From NCBI GenBank assembly GCA_963751395.1, contig CAVVUC010000002.1, positions 124,001 through 188,000 on the forward strand: a DNA stretch of 64,000 bases. Direction: 5' to 3'. The stretch is from CAVVUC01 sp963751395 (GTDB lineage: Bacteria; Verrucomicrobiota; Verrucomicrobiia; Chthoniobacterales; Chthoniobacteraceae). A program made the translations under genes and the position numbers. The notes under the pieces were generated by a model. It was not told where the DNA came from. It ran no database searches and worked only from the letters and a program-made list of their open reading frames with translations. Shown piece after piece: positions 1 to 7,329 of the stretch (the first letter of the stretch is position 1; every line of letters starts with the position of its first letter).

Positions 1-422
1 AACTGTCTCCGTGTCCCGATCCTGCCGCCGAATCCAACACCCTTCGGGACAACTCCAACGCCGATGGTGTCGCAGTCGTCGTCAATGGCGGCGCGCAACT
101 GGCGAAGATAATCCTCCGACAAGTAGGTGTCGGCATCCACGTTGATGATGAACTCCCCATCCGAAAGTCGGCTTGCCATGTTCTTGCTGTGCGCCATGTG
201 GAAGTGCTCCCGGCTGCGTTCGCGGAAGTAGCGGAGCTTGCCTGATTCAATCTCGGCAGCGAAGTGATCGAACACGTAACCTTCCAGCCCGTCCTTGGAG
301 TTGTAATCCAGAAGCGTGATGCTGGCATCCCGGTCTTTGATGAGATCAAGGTTGCGCGGAAGCGTCTGCTTGATGTGCTCAAGCCTGCCCATGCAAACTG
401 TGGTGAAAGAGAAAAGGGGCAT
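1..422 (-). CDS. Phage-type family 2 glycosyltransferase (partial)
   Basis: The reading frame starts at ATG 422 and runs off the left edge, so only about 140 N-terminal residues are visible. They form the first half of a GT-A fold: an N-terminal strand (PLFSFTTVCMGR), an NSKDG-type loop, and an INVDADTYL segment whose D-A-D matches the metal- and nucleotide-sugar-binding DxD motif of family 2 enzymes. Stand-alone glycosyltransferases of this kind are common in tailed phage genomes, where they may modify phage or host surfaces. It lies downstream of the tail-fibre-like gene on the same strand, so it is probably part of the same phage-derived unit. The acceptor cannot be predicted. Confidence 0.7.
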   Translation of the reverse strand, partial: MPLFSFTTVCMGRLEHIKQTLPRNLDLIKDRDASITLLDYNSKDGLEGYVFDHFAAEIESGKLRYFRERSREHFHMAHSKNMASRLSDGEFIINVDADTYLSEDYLRQLRAAIDDDCDTIGVGVVPKGVGFGGRIGTRRQ

Positions 423-511
423 CGGTGTTAGACTGGAGGGGCATAACCACCCACAACGGCTGTCACCATCCACCAAGGATAGGGGTTGTTGAGAGTTCCC
501 GCGCATTGGAG

Positions 512-1201
512 TTAAACAATGTAAAGCAGCCCGTTCTGCATGTAATGGTTGCTTCCGCCCGTGGATTCAGAAGGAACTACAGAACTCCCATACTCAAGAT
601 AGTCCGTCCCCATTGCGGTGATCCATAATTCCAGCTTGTCCCCCATCTGCCCTCCAAGAATCGAAAGCGATTGAGGCAAACTGAGCGACGCGAACTGAAC
701 TGGCCCATTGAGAATATCAAACACGGGAGACTCGCCGTTGTCGTAGGGTGTCGTCGAAGCGGGGCCGCCCCCCAGTGCGGCAATCGCCTCCTTCGTGCGG
801 AGCGGCGTCATGGTCTTGTTGTTGACCTCCCCCAGTTCCGCCTCTGCCTTCGTCGCCACCGGCAATCCTCCCCCTTCATGCGTGTGGTTGCCGGCCGCGG
901 CGGTGCCGGCGGTGGTGCCGAGCTTCACAAAGACGCCGTTCGCACCGACGCCCAGCAGCCCCTCGTCCGATGCCAGCCCGGTGGTCTTGCGTTTCACCGA
1001 GGGGGTGAACTGCTGGCCCGTCGCGCCGATGTCCACGCTGGTCGTCGGCACCATGCTCGCCGCCGCATGGCTTGCCGCCTCCAGCGGGCTGCACCGCGCG
1101 CTGAGTTCGACGCCGCGCACCGCATGGGTGGGATTGCCGGGCGCGCTGTTGATCTTGACGTGGTCCGTCACTTCGATGCCGCTAAAGGTGGAGTCGCTCA
1201 T
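512..1201 (-). CDS. Phage tail-fibre / tail-collar-like protein
   Basis: A 229-residue protein. Its centre carries GNHTHEGGGL followed by ATKAEAELGEVNNKTMTPL and RTKEAIAAL, which matches the tail-fibre repeat pattern seen in many phages (AEAE.G..N.K.MTP...A..AI). The N-terminal half is Ser/Ala/Gly-rich and the C-terminus (about residues 150-229) is a hydrophobic, probably beta-rich adhesin-like tip. The likely role is a structural or receptor-contacting part of a phage particle. It lies between the portal-like gene and the glycosyltransferase on the same strand. The assignment rests mainly on the repeat motif; other collagen-free fibre proteins could look similar. Confidence 0.68.
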   Translation of the reverse strand: MSDSTFSGIEVTDHVKINSAPGNPTHAVRGVELSARCSPLEAASHAAASMVPTTSVDIGATGQQFTPSVKRKTTGLASDEGLLGVGANGVFVKLGTTAGTAAAGNHTHEGGGLPVATKAEAELGEVNNKTMTPLRTKEAIAALGGGPASTTPYDNGESPVFDILNGPVQFASLSLPQSLSILGGQMGDKLELWITAMGTDYLEYGSSVVPSESTGGSNHYMQNGLLYIV

Positions 1202-1210
1202 AGAAAGAGT

Positions 1211-1255
1211 GGTTGATGGTTGAGGGTTGAGGGTTGAGAGTCTGGACCATCAACC
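1211..1255. repeat. Palindrome with GGTTGA repeats between two phage genes
   Basis: GGTTGATGGT (1211-1220) and its exact reverse complement ACCATCAACC (1246-1255) flank a loop made of TGAGGGT units. It sits in the 108-base gap between the portal-like and tail-fibre-like genes. It could act as a hairpin in the transcript, but there is no T-run on either side to make it a clear rho-independent terminator. It resembles the short-word intergenic repeats found at several other gene junctions in this window. Confidence 0.5.
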
Positions 1256-1309
1256 AAAGCCGAAGGCGTTCTCTCAACAAAAGGCGCAGCCGTTCTTTCT
1301 TCATAAAAG

Positions 1310-2716
1310 TTACTTTTTGGCCGGTCTGCCGCCGGTTTCCGGGTTGGGATTGTTGGTGGTGGGCGCTTCCCCTTGGAGCAATCCCTGTTTCGCTTCAAAG
1401 ACAGGGGTGAAATCTTGCTTGCGCGCGCGGGCCTTGGTCATGTTCGCCGCTTCCGTCGCCCCGTTCAGGCGCATCAAGGTCTGGCCTGTCTGCGGCGACA
1501 TGAGGCCGTTGGTGACGCCGGCAGTCACGTAGGCCAGCACGTTCTTCACAGTCACAAACGTGACAGGCGAAAACTCCACCTTCAGCCCGCTCATGCCGGA
1601 AAAATTCGGGTCGTTGAAGATCGACTCCAGGTGCGACGCCACGACGAGCCGGTGGTAGTCGGCCTCGGCCTGCACGATCGGGATCAGATCCTCCAGCGAG
1701 CGCGTCAGATCGCTGTGAAACAAGAGGCCCACCGGCCCGCTCCACTGAATCAGCTTCATCAGCGTCCCCTTGTATTTGTCCTCGGAAAAGAACTTCGGGT
1801 CGAACAGCGGATACATGATGTCCACGTCGAAGTTGCTCACCACGTCGAACGCCCCGGTCTTGCCTTGCAGCCCCTTCAAGATGAGGTCCTTTTCCTCCGA
1901 CTTCATGAAATGCACCGGCATCCCCGCCAGGTTCCCGCCCGTGACCTGATGCCCTTTCTTGATCTGCCGGATCACATCCTTCATCGTCCACGCCGCGTTC
2001 CAGTCGCCCTTCCCCAGCAGCGCGAGTGTCGAGAGATCGTCGAACGCCGCCCGCAGGCGCGGCACAGCCAGTCCTTTGCCGACCTTCTGCAAGGTCAGCA
2101 CCCGGAAAAATTCATCCTCGTCCTCGTCCAGCACCAGCAGCCTGCCTTCCTCCAGCGCCTTCACGTATCGCTCCGGCAACTGCGCCTTCTGCGCGCCGGT
2201 CAGCTTGATCTTTTTGTTGAACCGGAGCGTGACCGACTCGATGCCGAGCGAGTTGTCGTAGTCCACGTCCTCGCAGTCGAACACCTGCACCACCGGCAGC
2301 TCTGCCGCCGACCCGGTGGACGGGGACGCGGACCCCGTGGGCGTCCAGAAACAGACCGCGTTGTCGTTGATGAGATACTCCGTCCACACGTCGTTCGCGA
2401 TGCGCCGCAGTGCCGGCATGTGCGCCGCGTCCGCGCCGGGCACGCGGAACCCGTCGTTGAACAGCACGCCCTTGAAGTAGAGCACCCAGTTGACGAAGTT
2501 CGAGTAGGTCGCCTCGTGCCGGCATTTCTTGAAAATCTCCGTGAGGTCCGTCGTCTTGTAGGCGGTCTTGAACATCCGCACATCCGCCGCCGCCGAGTCG
2601 CCGTAGCTTCCCGGCAGGGAGGATTTTTCCGCCGCGAACCCGTTGCGCGAACGCGCCATCGAGCGGCAGCTCGCAAGCTGCTGCCGCAGGGCATCGGTGT
2701 TTGGGTTCGACATCAT
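1310..2716 (-). CDS. Phage portal-like protein
   Basis: A 468-residue protein. I place the start at ATG 2716 because GAGG lies six bases upstream; an upstream ATG at 2737 lacks a comparable site. It has no recognisable enzyme motif. Residues near 30-80 (FKTAYKTTDLTEIFKKCRHE onward) and the C-terminal part (an all-alpha VKNVLAYVTAGVTNGLMSPQ segment, then a Pro/Asn-rich tail) resemble the wing and C-terminal helical regions of portal proteins. Position supports this: in phage packaging modules the portal follows the large terminase, and here the terminase is the next phage gene upstream on the same strand, although about 5.5 kb of unrelated cargo separates them. A different virion or DNA-packaging protein is possible. 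Confidence 0.55.
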   Translation of the reverse strand: MMSNPNTDALRQQLASCRSMARSRNGFAAEKSSLPGSYGDSAAADVRMFKTAYKTTDLTEIFKKCRHEATYSNFVNWVLYFKGVLFNDGFRVPGADAAHMPALRRIANDVWTEYLINDNAVCFWTPTGSASPSTGSAAELPVVQVFDCEDVDYDNSLGIESVTLRFNKKIKLTGAQKAQLPERYVKALEEGRLLVLDEDEDEFFRVLTLQKVGKGLAVPRLRAAFDDLSTLALLGKGDWNAAWTMKDVIRQIKKGHQVTGGNLAGMPVHFMKSEEKDLILKGLQGKTGAFDVVSNFDVDIMYPLFDPKFFSEDKYKGTLMKLIQWSGPVGLLFHSDLTRSLEDLIPIVQAEADYHRLVVASHLESIFNDPNFSGMSGLKVEFSPVTFVTVKNVLAYVTAGVTNGLMSPQTGQTLMRLNGATEAANMTKARARKQDFTPVFEAKQGLLQGEAPTTNNPNPETGGRPAKK

Positions 2717-2922
2717 GGCGTGCCTCGTGCGCAACATAAACTGAAAGGGGCGTCAAGTGGTAAAATGGCAGACAGCCAAAAAAACAACATCGAAGTTGAA
2801 AAACGAGATTGCTTAACGACTGGACGTGCCAAATGATTCGCCTGCCGATGCGGAATCGTCGGCAACTCCATGCCCAACACGAAAGTTGCGCGGACTGAAA
2901 TGGAGGTCTAAATATATGTCCG

Positions 2923-3135
2923 ATGAACTGGCTCGACAACATCCACCGCTGGCAACGACTCCCGGCGCAGCGCAAGCTGCAGCTCCGGTGGGAGACGATT
3001 CCGGACGACGTGGCCCGGAGCATGGCCTTCGAGCGGGAGCCGGTGCCGGTGGAGACGATTCGCGCGACACTCGCCCGGATCGAGCCACCCGCTTTGTTGA
3101 AACCACTCGCGGCACCCTCAGCTACGCCGAACTAG
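2923..3135 (+). CDS. VbhA-like antitoxin of a Fic toxin pair
   Basis: A 70-residue protein, close in size to known small Fic antitoxins. It contains S33-x-x-x-E37-R38 (within DVARSMAFEREP), which resembles the Fic inhibitory-helix motif (S/T)xxxE(G/N); the final residue is Arg rather than Gly or Asn. In class I Fic systems a separate small protein supplies this helix and its Glu blocks ATP binding in the Fic active site. The gene overlaps the start of the Fic frame, which supports a toxin-antitoxin pair. A GGAGG at 2902-2906 lies 16 bases before this ATG but only 9 before another ATG (2916) in the Fic frame, so translation here is not straightforward. Confidence 0.6.
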   Translation: MNWLDNIHRWQRLPAQRKLQLRWETIPDDVARSMAFEREPVPVETIRATLARIEPPALLKPLAAPSATPN

Positions 3136-3671
3136 CCCCGCTCCTCGCCGAGCGCGTCGCCACCGCCGAGGCCGATCTCTACCGCGAAGCCTTCGCCACG
3201 CGCCCGCTCGACGAATCGCTCCTACTCGATCTGCACGCCCGCATCTGCGGCGATCTCGTGCCCGACTGGGCCGGGCGCTGGCGTCCCATCGAAGTCCGCG
3301 TCGGCAATCTCCAGCCACCGCTCCCGCACGAAGTGCCGCTGCGCATGCGTGACTACGCCCTCGACCTGCAAGCCCGCTGGCCGGAGGCGACCGCGACCCT
3401 CTCCGATCTCATCCTGGAACTCCTTGCTTTCGCCGAAGGCCGGTTCCTGACCATCCACCCGTTCAGCGACTTCAACGGCCGCACCATCCGCCTCTTTCTC
3501 CGCGAACTGCTCCGCCGGCTCGACTTCCCCCGCGTCATTCTCGAACCCGACACCGACGCCGGTCGCGCCGCCTACTTCGCCGCGCTCGAAGCCGCCGACC
3601 GTCGCGACTTCCAACCGCTCGTGGACATCTGGCGCAACCGCCTCGCCAACGCCGAAACACCCGGAGCCTGA
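2988..3671 (+). CDS. Fic domain protein, probable AMP transferase toxin
   Basis: The frame contains HPFSDFNGRTIR at 3456-3491, the Fic catalytic signature (HPFx[D/E]GNGRxxR) with Phe where Gly is usual. Fic enzymes use this His to move AMP, or another nucleotide part, from a nucleotide onto a protein hydroxyl. Helices before (LVPDWAGRWRPIEVRVG, a typical Fic flap region) and after it fit the family. The start is uncertain: GTG 2988 is the only in-frame start inside the antitoxin gene, ATG 2916 is better placed for the GGAGG at 2902-2906, and the residues before about 3110 look like shadow sequence of the antitoxin frame. A frameshift joining the two frames into one protein is possible. Confidence 0.72.
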   Translation: MGDDSGRRGPEHGLRAGAGAGGDDSRDTRPDRATRFVETTRGTLSYAELAPLLAERVATAEADLYREAFATRPLDESLLLDLHARICGDLVPDWAGRWRPIEVRVGNLQPPLPHEVPLRMRDYALDLQARWPEATATLSDLILELLAFAEGRFLTIHPFSDFNGRTIRLFLRELLRRLDFPRVILEPDTDAGRAAYFAALEAADRRDFQPLVDIWRNRLANAETPGA

Positions 3672-3701
3672 GCAAATCTTAAATGCCACAAAAGCACCAT
3701 T

Positions 3702-4103
3702 ATGAAACCCTCGATTAAACACATCTCAACAATCTTCTTCTGCCTGCTCCTTACTGCATTCCCAGTCACAATGCTCGCACGCGAATCCGCCAGGCGCGTG
3801 TGGGTGGCCATTCGCACCGTGGACAGAGGGGTTGGACAGCCTACTGAGGAATACTACGGCACCGTGGACAAAGATGTGCTTTCGGGAATCCTCGACTACT
3901 CTGTGCGCAAGGGCTTCGTGGAACTCCGCGAAGTCTCGTGGCATCAAAAAGGCAAGCTCTACGCTACTGACGCACCAGACAGCACAGGAATGAAATGGGG
4001 GTATAGCCGCACGATGTATGTGCGGGTGGAAACCATTAACCGGATTTTTCTGTTAAGCAAAGACTTCGGGAAGACGCCTGCGGCAGACGGTGTCAGTCCT
4101 TGA
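3702..4103 (+). CDS. Small secreted protein of unknown function
   Basis: A 133-residue protein with a clear N-terminal signal peptide: Lys-rich start, hydrophobic core STIFFCLLLTAFPVTML, then ARES. The mature part is mixed alpha/beta with aromatic residues (RRVWVAIRTVD, EEYYGTVDKDV, KWGYSRTMYVRVETI) and no cysteine pair or catalytic motif that I recognise. It begins 30 bases after the fic gene on the same strand, so it could be co-transcribed with it. No function is proposed. Confidence 0.55.
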   Translation: MKPSIKHISTIFFCLLLTAFPVTMLARESARRVWVAIRTVDRGVGQPTEEYYGTVDKDVLSGILDYSVRKGFVELREVSWHQKGKLYATDAPDSTGMKWGYSRTMYVRVETINRIFLLSKDFGKTPAADGVSP

Positions 4104-4139
4104 GGCGGCAAACCACGCCGCTGTAGCCGGCCACGTTGA

Positions 4140-4271
4140 GGCCGGCGCGCTGAGCCCGCCGGGGATTTCATCTTCCACGGGCTCGACATAACAGGCACGC
4201 GCGAATCGCAGGACGGCGCGCTCAAGGCCCATGCCGACATTGTGGATTTCACCTGCGGCGTTTCGGCGTAG
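4140..4271 (+). pseudogene. C-terminal coding relic without a start
   Basis: After a stop at 4137-4139 the plus strand stays open for 43 codons and ends at TAG 4269-4271. The peptide (AEPAGDFIFHGLDITGTRES and following) has a protein-like composition and no start codon. It may be the tail of a virion or other accessory protein whose front was lost. The bases after it, to about 4347, hold several short palindromes (for example CCCCGACACTTGGGG) and no gene. Confidence 0.3.
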
Positions 4272-4347
4272 GCTCCTCTCGTGTTCCCCCGACACTTGGG
4301 GAAGCCACCACAAGTGTAACTTGGGCACGAGGGAAAGTGGGGTGGAA

Positions 4348-4950
4348 CTAGCGCCGCCTCGGCGTCTTGTTGGCTTCCAATACCAACGCATGAGTTTTAA
4401 GAACGATGTCCCAAAACTTTTCGGCTTTGTCATTGAACCATACATCATCACGATCCTCGCCAAACCAAGACCACGGATTTTTTATGTACGGGTTTTGCAG
4501 CCAACGTTCAAACCAAAGCCAACATTTGTCGGGTGCATCAGTCTCGAATCCACTTCGCTTCCTAAGCTCGGCTTGCAGCGCCTTGATCGGCTGAAGCTGA
4601 CAAAGTCTATCAAATTCGTTAGTTTTCTCATTCCAAGTAAGCCCCATTCCGAAGTAGTCCTGGTGGGCTTCGATACTGTAGCTCAGTCCTTGATACTTAT
4701 CAGAGGCTTCCGGTAGGCGTGCAATTAAATTAAAACAGCCATCTAATTCGCCTGAGAAATTGCGTTTCCATGAGAAGCCCGTTGGCAGTGCCTTGGGGTG
4801 CTTCATAATGCTATCCTGCAATTTGTTCCAAAAACGAATAGCCACATACTCTCGTATTTCTTCCGCGTGGCTGACTATCTCCAAAACTGCTGGGAAGTTT
4901 TCCTTGTTGGTAAGAAATTCAAAAACGGGTGACACTTGAGATTGCGACAT
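4348..4950 (-). CDS. C-terminal part of an interrupted PD-(D/E)XK nuclease-family protein
   Basis: A 200-residue frame. It is exactly in phase with the upstream nuclease gene and separated from it by one TAG codon plus two sense codons (4951-4959). PF14281-type proteins are normally single chains of roughly 350-420 residues whose C-terminal half looks like this one: an early helical segment (FPAVLEIVSHAEEIREYVA, then FWNKLQDSIM) followed by a Trp-rich substrate-facing region (KCWLWFERWLQNPYIKNPW). It is therefore more likely the second half of one gene than an independent one. Whether the start at 4950 is used is unknown. Base composition is distinctly AT-richer than the chromosome to the right. 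Confidence 0.55.
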   Translation of the reverse strand: MSQSQVSPVFEFLTNKENFPAVLEIVSHAEEIREYVAIRFWNKLQDSIMKHPKALPTGFSWKRNFSGELDGCFNLIARLPEASDKYQGLSYSIEAHQDYFGMGLTWNEKTNEFDRLCQLQPIKALQAELRKRSGFETDAPDKCWLWFERWLQNPYIKNPWSWFGEDRDDVWFNDKAEKFWDIVLKTHALVLEANKTPRRR

Positions 4951-4956
4951 AATTGA

Positions 4957-5592
4957 CTATAACGACTCGACAACTTGCAGATATTGGTCAAGCGCAAAGC
5001 GCAGTTGCGGCGCTTGAATTTCACGGGCAGCCTCTCTCAACCAGTCATCAATGTGCTTGCAATATGTGAGACGTATACATTTGTCTTGGAAAATGGTTTC
5101 CGGTATTCGTAAGTTGGGCGTCAGAAACACTAGATTTCGAAAATCGGCTTGCTGTTCATCAAGCCATTTATGGTAGCGAAGTAACTGTTCCGTGCCCTCG
5201 CCAGCATCAACTTTATTTTCGATCACCATTACAAACTTGCGCGCGCAGCGAATTACTATGTCCAGTCGGCCCCAGTTTCCTATCCCTTCCTCAGTGGTGA
5301 TTTTCCAGTCCAAAACTGCTGGCAATCCTGATGACCACTCGGTCGGATAGCACAGCCCATCTTTTTTGCCTAGCTCTAAAAACGTCCTTAGGAAGTAGTC
5401 AGATTGGCCGTGGGAACCGCGTGGGTCGAGCAATTCAGCCAAGAAACGGCTATGGAGCTTGGTTTCATGACGTTGGAGGCGAAGCACACGAAAAATGTTG
5501 AAGTATGGTGCTGCAAATTTTTCCCATTCGTTCTCTAGCTGCTTAATCTCAGGCCATGCGTTGTCAAAGCTTGACAGAAACCGATCAAGCAT
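4957..5592 (-). CDS. PD-(D/E)XK nuclease-family protein (PDDEXK_4-like), N-terminal part
   Basis: A 211-residue frame with the nuclease core: D111 in NWGRLDIVIR, then E125-N-K127 in VMVIENKVDAGEGTEQL, the D...ExK metal-binding pattern, followed by a helix ending in RYHKWL. The N-terminal helix HETKLHSRFLAELLDP is typical of PF14281 proteins, which are common in mobile and defence-related regions; their targets are mostly unknown. The chain ends at TAG 4957-4959 and the same frame continues in the next gene, so the full protein would be about 414 residues. The amber codon could be a real inactivating mutation, a read-through site or a sequence error. Confidence 0.68.
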   Translation of the reverse strand: MLDRFLSSFDNAWPEIKQLENEWEKFAAPYFNIFRVLRLQRHETKLHSRFLAELLDPRGSHGQSDYFLRTFLELGKKDGLCYPTEWSSGLPAVLDWKITTEEGIGNWGRLDIVIRCARKFVMVIENKVDAGEGTEQLLRYHKWLDEQQADFRNLVFLTPNLRIPETIFQDKCIRLTYCKHIDDWLREAAREIQAPQLRFALDQYLQVVESL

Positions 5593-5781
5593 CGGAATTG
5601 CCCGCGCCTCGCTGCGCTTGAAGTGCTCGAATCAATTGAGGAACGAACTAATACTCTCAATGTAGCGCTCCGGCGCATCAGCTACTTGTTTAAGCAAAAG
5701 CATCGAAAGAAAAAATAATTGATTTGGTGGCAACGAACAAGACTTTTAGATCGGGCAAGTCAGCCATTCAATTGCAAAATA

Positions 5782-6603
5782 CTAAATGTCAATCTTATCA
5801 ATTCCAAGCTCTTTCCGCGTCGCTTCCGGCAGCAGCTTTTCGATTCGGCGTTTGAACCAAAGCAACTCTTTCTCAGCGTCGCGGGTCATGGCTTCATCAT
5901 TGCCGGGAAGCGATATTGCATTCTCCATATCCGGGCTTTTCTTTAGATCATCCAGCGCATGGAGTCCGGTCTGAACAGCCTCCAGCGCGCGTGCGAGATG
6001 GATCGCCACGATTCCGCTTAAGGCGTTGTGTCGAAAGGGTTCCTCCAAGGGCGCGTGCCCCCAAAAGTGCAGCGCTTTGTCCCATTCACCCACCTGCGCG
6101 CTATAGGAGGCAAGCGCCTCCATGACAACACCCGCTTCAAATCTGGACAGCCGGACTTGCAGCCACTTTTCGCATTGTCTGGCAAACCGCTTTGCCTCCT
6201 TCATGCGTTTTGTTTCCAGCAGCAAATCCATTGCAAACACCGCATTCTCGGCGTTTTTCAACTCGTGCGCCGAAAGGAAGCGCAAAGCGTTAACCCAATC
6301 TTTCAAAGAGTAATAGTATCTCAGCATTTCACCACCCATCGCCTTCTTAGTCTTAAGCGGCTGGCGTTCGTAAGCCGCCTGAACCAATACTTTGCAGTCT
6401 TGCAGTTCTGCCTGAGAAGCCATCATGCCCAGTGCTCTGATTACTTCACTAAACTCCACCGGCGCGATGCGGGGTTTCGCCAAAATCTGACTCGCCACCT
6501 TCATCGCATCGCGCTTCATGCCAAGTTCGCAATAGCCTGAAAGGCTTTCGGGCATTGCATTCGTATTTTCACAAGTTCGCTTGCCAACTGCTTTGTCTTT
6601 CAT
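5782..6603 (-). CDS. Helical-repeat (TPR-like) protein of unknown function
   Basis: A 273-residue, almost entirely alpha-helical protein. Pairs of amphipathic helices about 34-36 residues apart (for example AMKVASQILAKPRIA, ALRFLSAHELKNAENA, EAKRFARQCEKWL, DKALHFWGHAPLEE) suggest a tetratricopeptide-like solenoid, a scaffold for protein contacts. No signal peptide or membrane segment is seen. It lies in the low-GC cargo block between the nuclease and the proteasome-like gene, all on the minus strand, with gaps of 189 and 67 bases, so a shared transcript is possible but not shown. Confidence 0.5.
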   Translation of the reverse strand: MKDKAVGKRTCENTNAMPESLSGYCELGMKRDAMKVASQILAKPRIAPVEFSEVIRALGMMASQAELQDCKVLVQAAYERQPLKTKKAMGGEMLRYYYSLKDWVNALRFLSAHELKNAENAVFAMDLLLETKRMKEAKRFARQCEKWLQVRLSRFEAGVVMEALASYSAQVGEWDKALHFWGHAPLEEPFRHNALSGIVAIHLARALEAVQTGLHALDDLKKSPDMENAISLPGNDEAMTRDAEKELLWFKRRIEKLLPEATRKELGIDKIDI

Positions 6604-6636
6604 GTCATCAATTTACAGGCGTGGAGCTAGCTGCGA

Positions 6637-6660
6637 CAGGGCAACATTTGGGGACAATCT
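6637..6660 (+). repeat. Left copy of a direct repeat flanking the Ntn hydrolase gene
   Basis: The core AGGGCAACATTTGGGGACAA (6639-6658) recurs at 7304-7324 as AGGGCAACAATTGGGGACAA, one base different and in the same orientation, on the other side of the gene at 6671-7270. A related CAACTTTGGGGACAAACTG occurs at 36847-36865. The pair may mark a mobilised gene or a dispersed repeat. Confidence 0.5.
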
Positions 6661-6670
6661 GCACTTGGAT

Positions 6671-7270
6671 TTAGTTGCCCTTCTTATGTTTTGCCTTGTT
6701 AGGTTTTCCAACCAAGCGGCAATCAATCGGCAGTCCGCAATGCGCGGAATACTCGCAGGCGGCTTCGACCCCAGCCCGCGCTATAACAGCCGGATCATCA
6801 CATCGTTCATAAAGCGCGTGCATTGCACCTAGTGCAAGTTCATAGCCAGCACCAATGGCAAAATATCTTGAATACTCGCTAACATTCCGGTCGCACATAA
6901 CATGGAAGAGACCATGGGTATTTAATATGAGAGCGCAAATGGGACTGGGTTCAAAAAAGTTAGAGGTATCATCCTCTGCTGTATTGATGTAATAGCGGCT
7001 TTTTAAGACTTTGTGCAACGCGAGGAATGTATCGAAGATTTCAGCGGAGTTTCCAAACTTCAGCCTTTTTGGATGTAATCGGTAGATGTTGTTAAAAACG
7101 CAACGAATGGCAGAATCCCCGACAAGTCCCACGAAGGATTCACCGTAGGTGCATATCTTGTGATGATTCACTCGATTTTGTGACGAAATCCTTAGATCAT
7201 GGTGAGTTCCTAATGTATCGGCTGCGATTGCTGAACCGGTTGGTTTTTTCACTGCGACGACAATTGACAT
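6671..7270 (-). CDS. Proteasome/HslV-like Ntn hydrolase
   Basis: A 199-residue protein that aligns by eye with HslV and 20S beta subunits: N-terminal SIVVAVKKPTGSAIAADTL, then HHKICTYGESFVGLVGD, a Ser/Thr-poor central part, and YFAIGAGYELALGAMHALYE near the C-terminus (the GxG.YA..A...L pattern). In this family Met is removed and residue 2 becomes the nucleophile; here residue 2 is Ser instead of the usual Thr. HslV forms self-compartmentalised proteases with an AAA partner, but no HslU or other unfoldase gene is nearby. It lies in phage-borne cargo between two copies of a 20-base direct repeat, so it may be a stand-alone accessory protease. Activity is not proven. Confidence 0.62.
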   Translation of the reverse strand: MSIVVAVKKPTGSAIAADTLGTHHDLRISSQNRVNHHKICTYGESFVGLVGDSAIRCVFNNIYRLHPKRLKFGNSAEIFDTFLALHKVLKSRYYINTAEDDTSNFFEPSPICALILNTHGLFHVMCDRNVSEYSRYFAIGAGYELALGAMHALYERCDDPAVIARAGVEAACEYSAHCGLPIDCRLVGKPNKAKHKKGN

Positions 7271-7303
7271 ATCCGCACCTTGTCATTGCCGACGCCTATA
7301 AAT

Positions 7304-7327
7304 AAGGGCAACAATTGGGGACAAATC
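7304..7327 (+). repeat. Right copy of the direct repeat; supplies the next gene's RBS
   Basis: Same 20-base core as at 6639-6658. Its GGGGA (7317-7321) sits eight bases before ATG 7330 and would serve as the ribosome binding site of the plus-strand gene that follows, so the repeat may have been recruited as a translation signal. Confidence 0.5.
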
Positions 7328-7329
7328 CC

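Noticed and set aside
1211..1255. Rho-independent terminator after the portal gene
   Set aside because: The stem is perfect but no T-run follows on either strand and the loop is 25 bases.
2826..2915. An earlier Fic start at 2826
   Set aside because: It has no ribosome site and adds residues unrelated to Fic proteins; the choice remains between 2916, 2988 and a frameshift.
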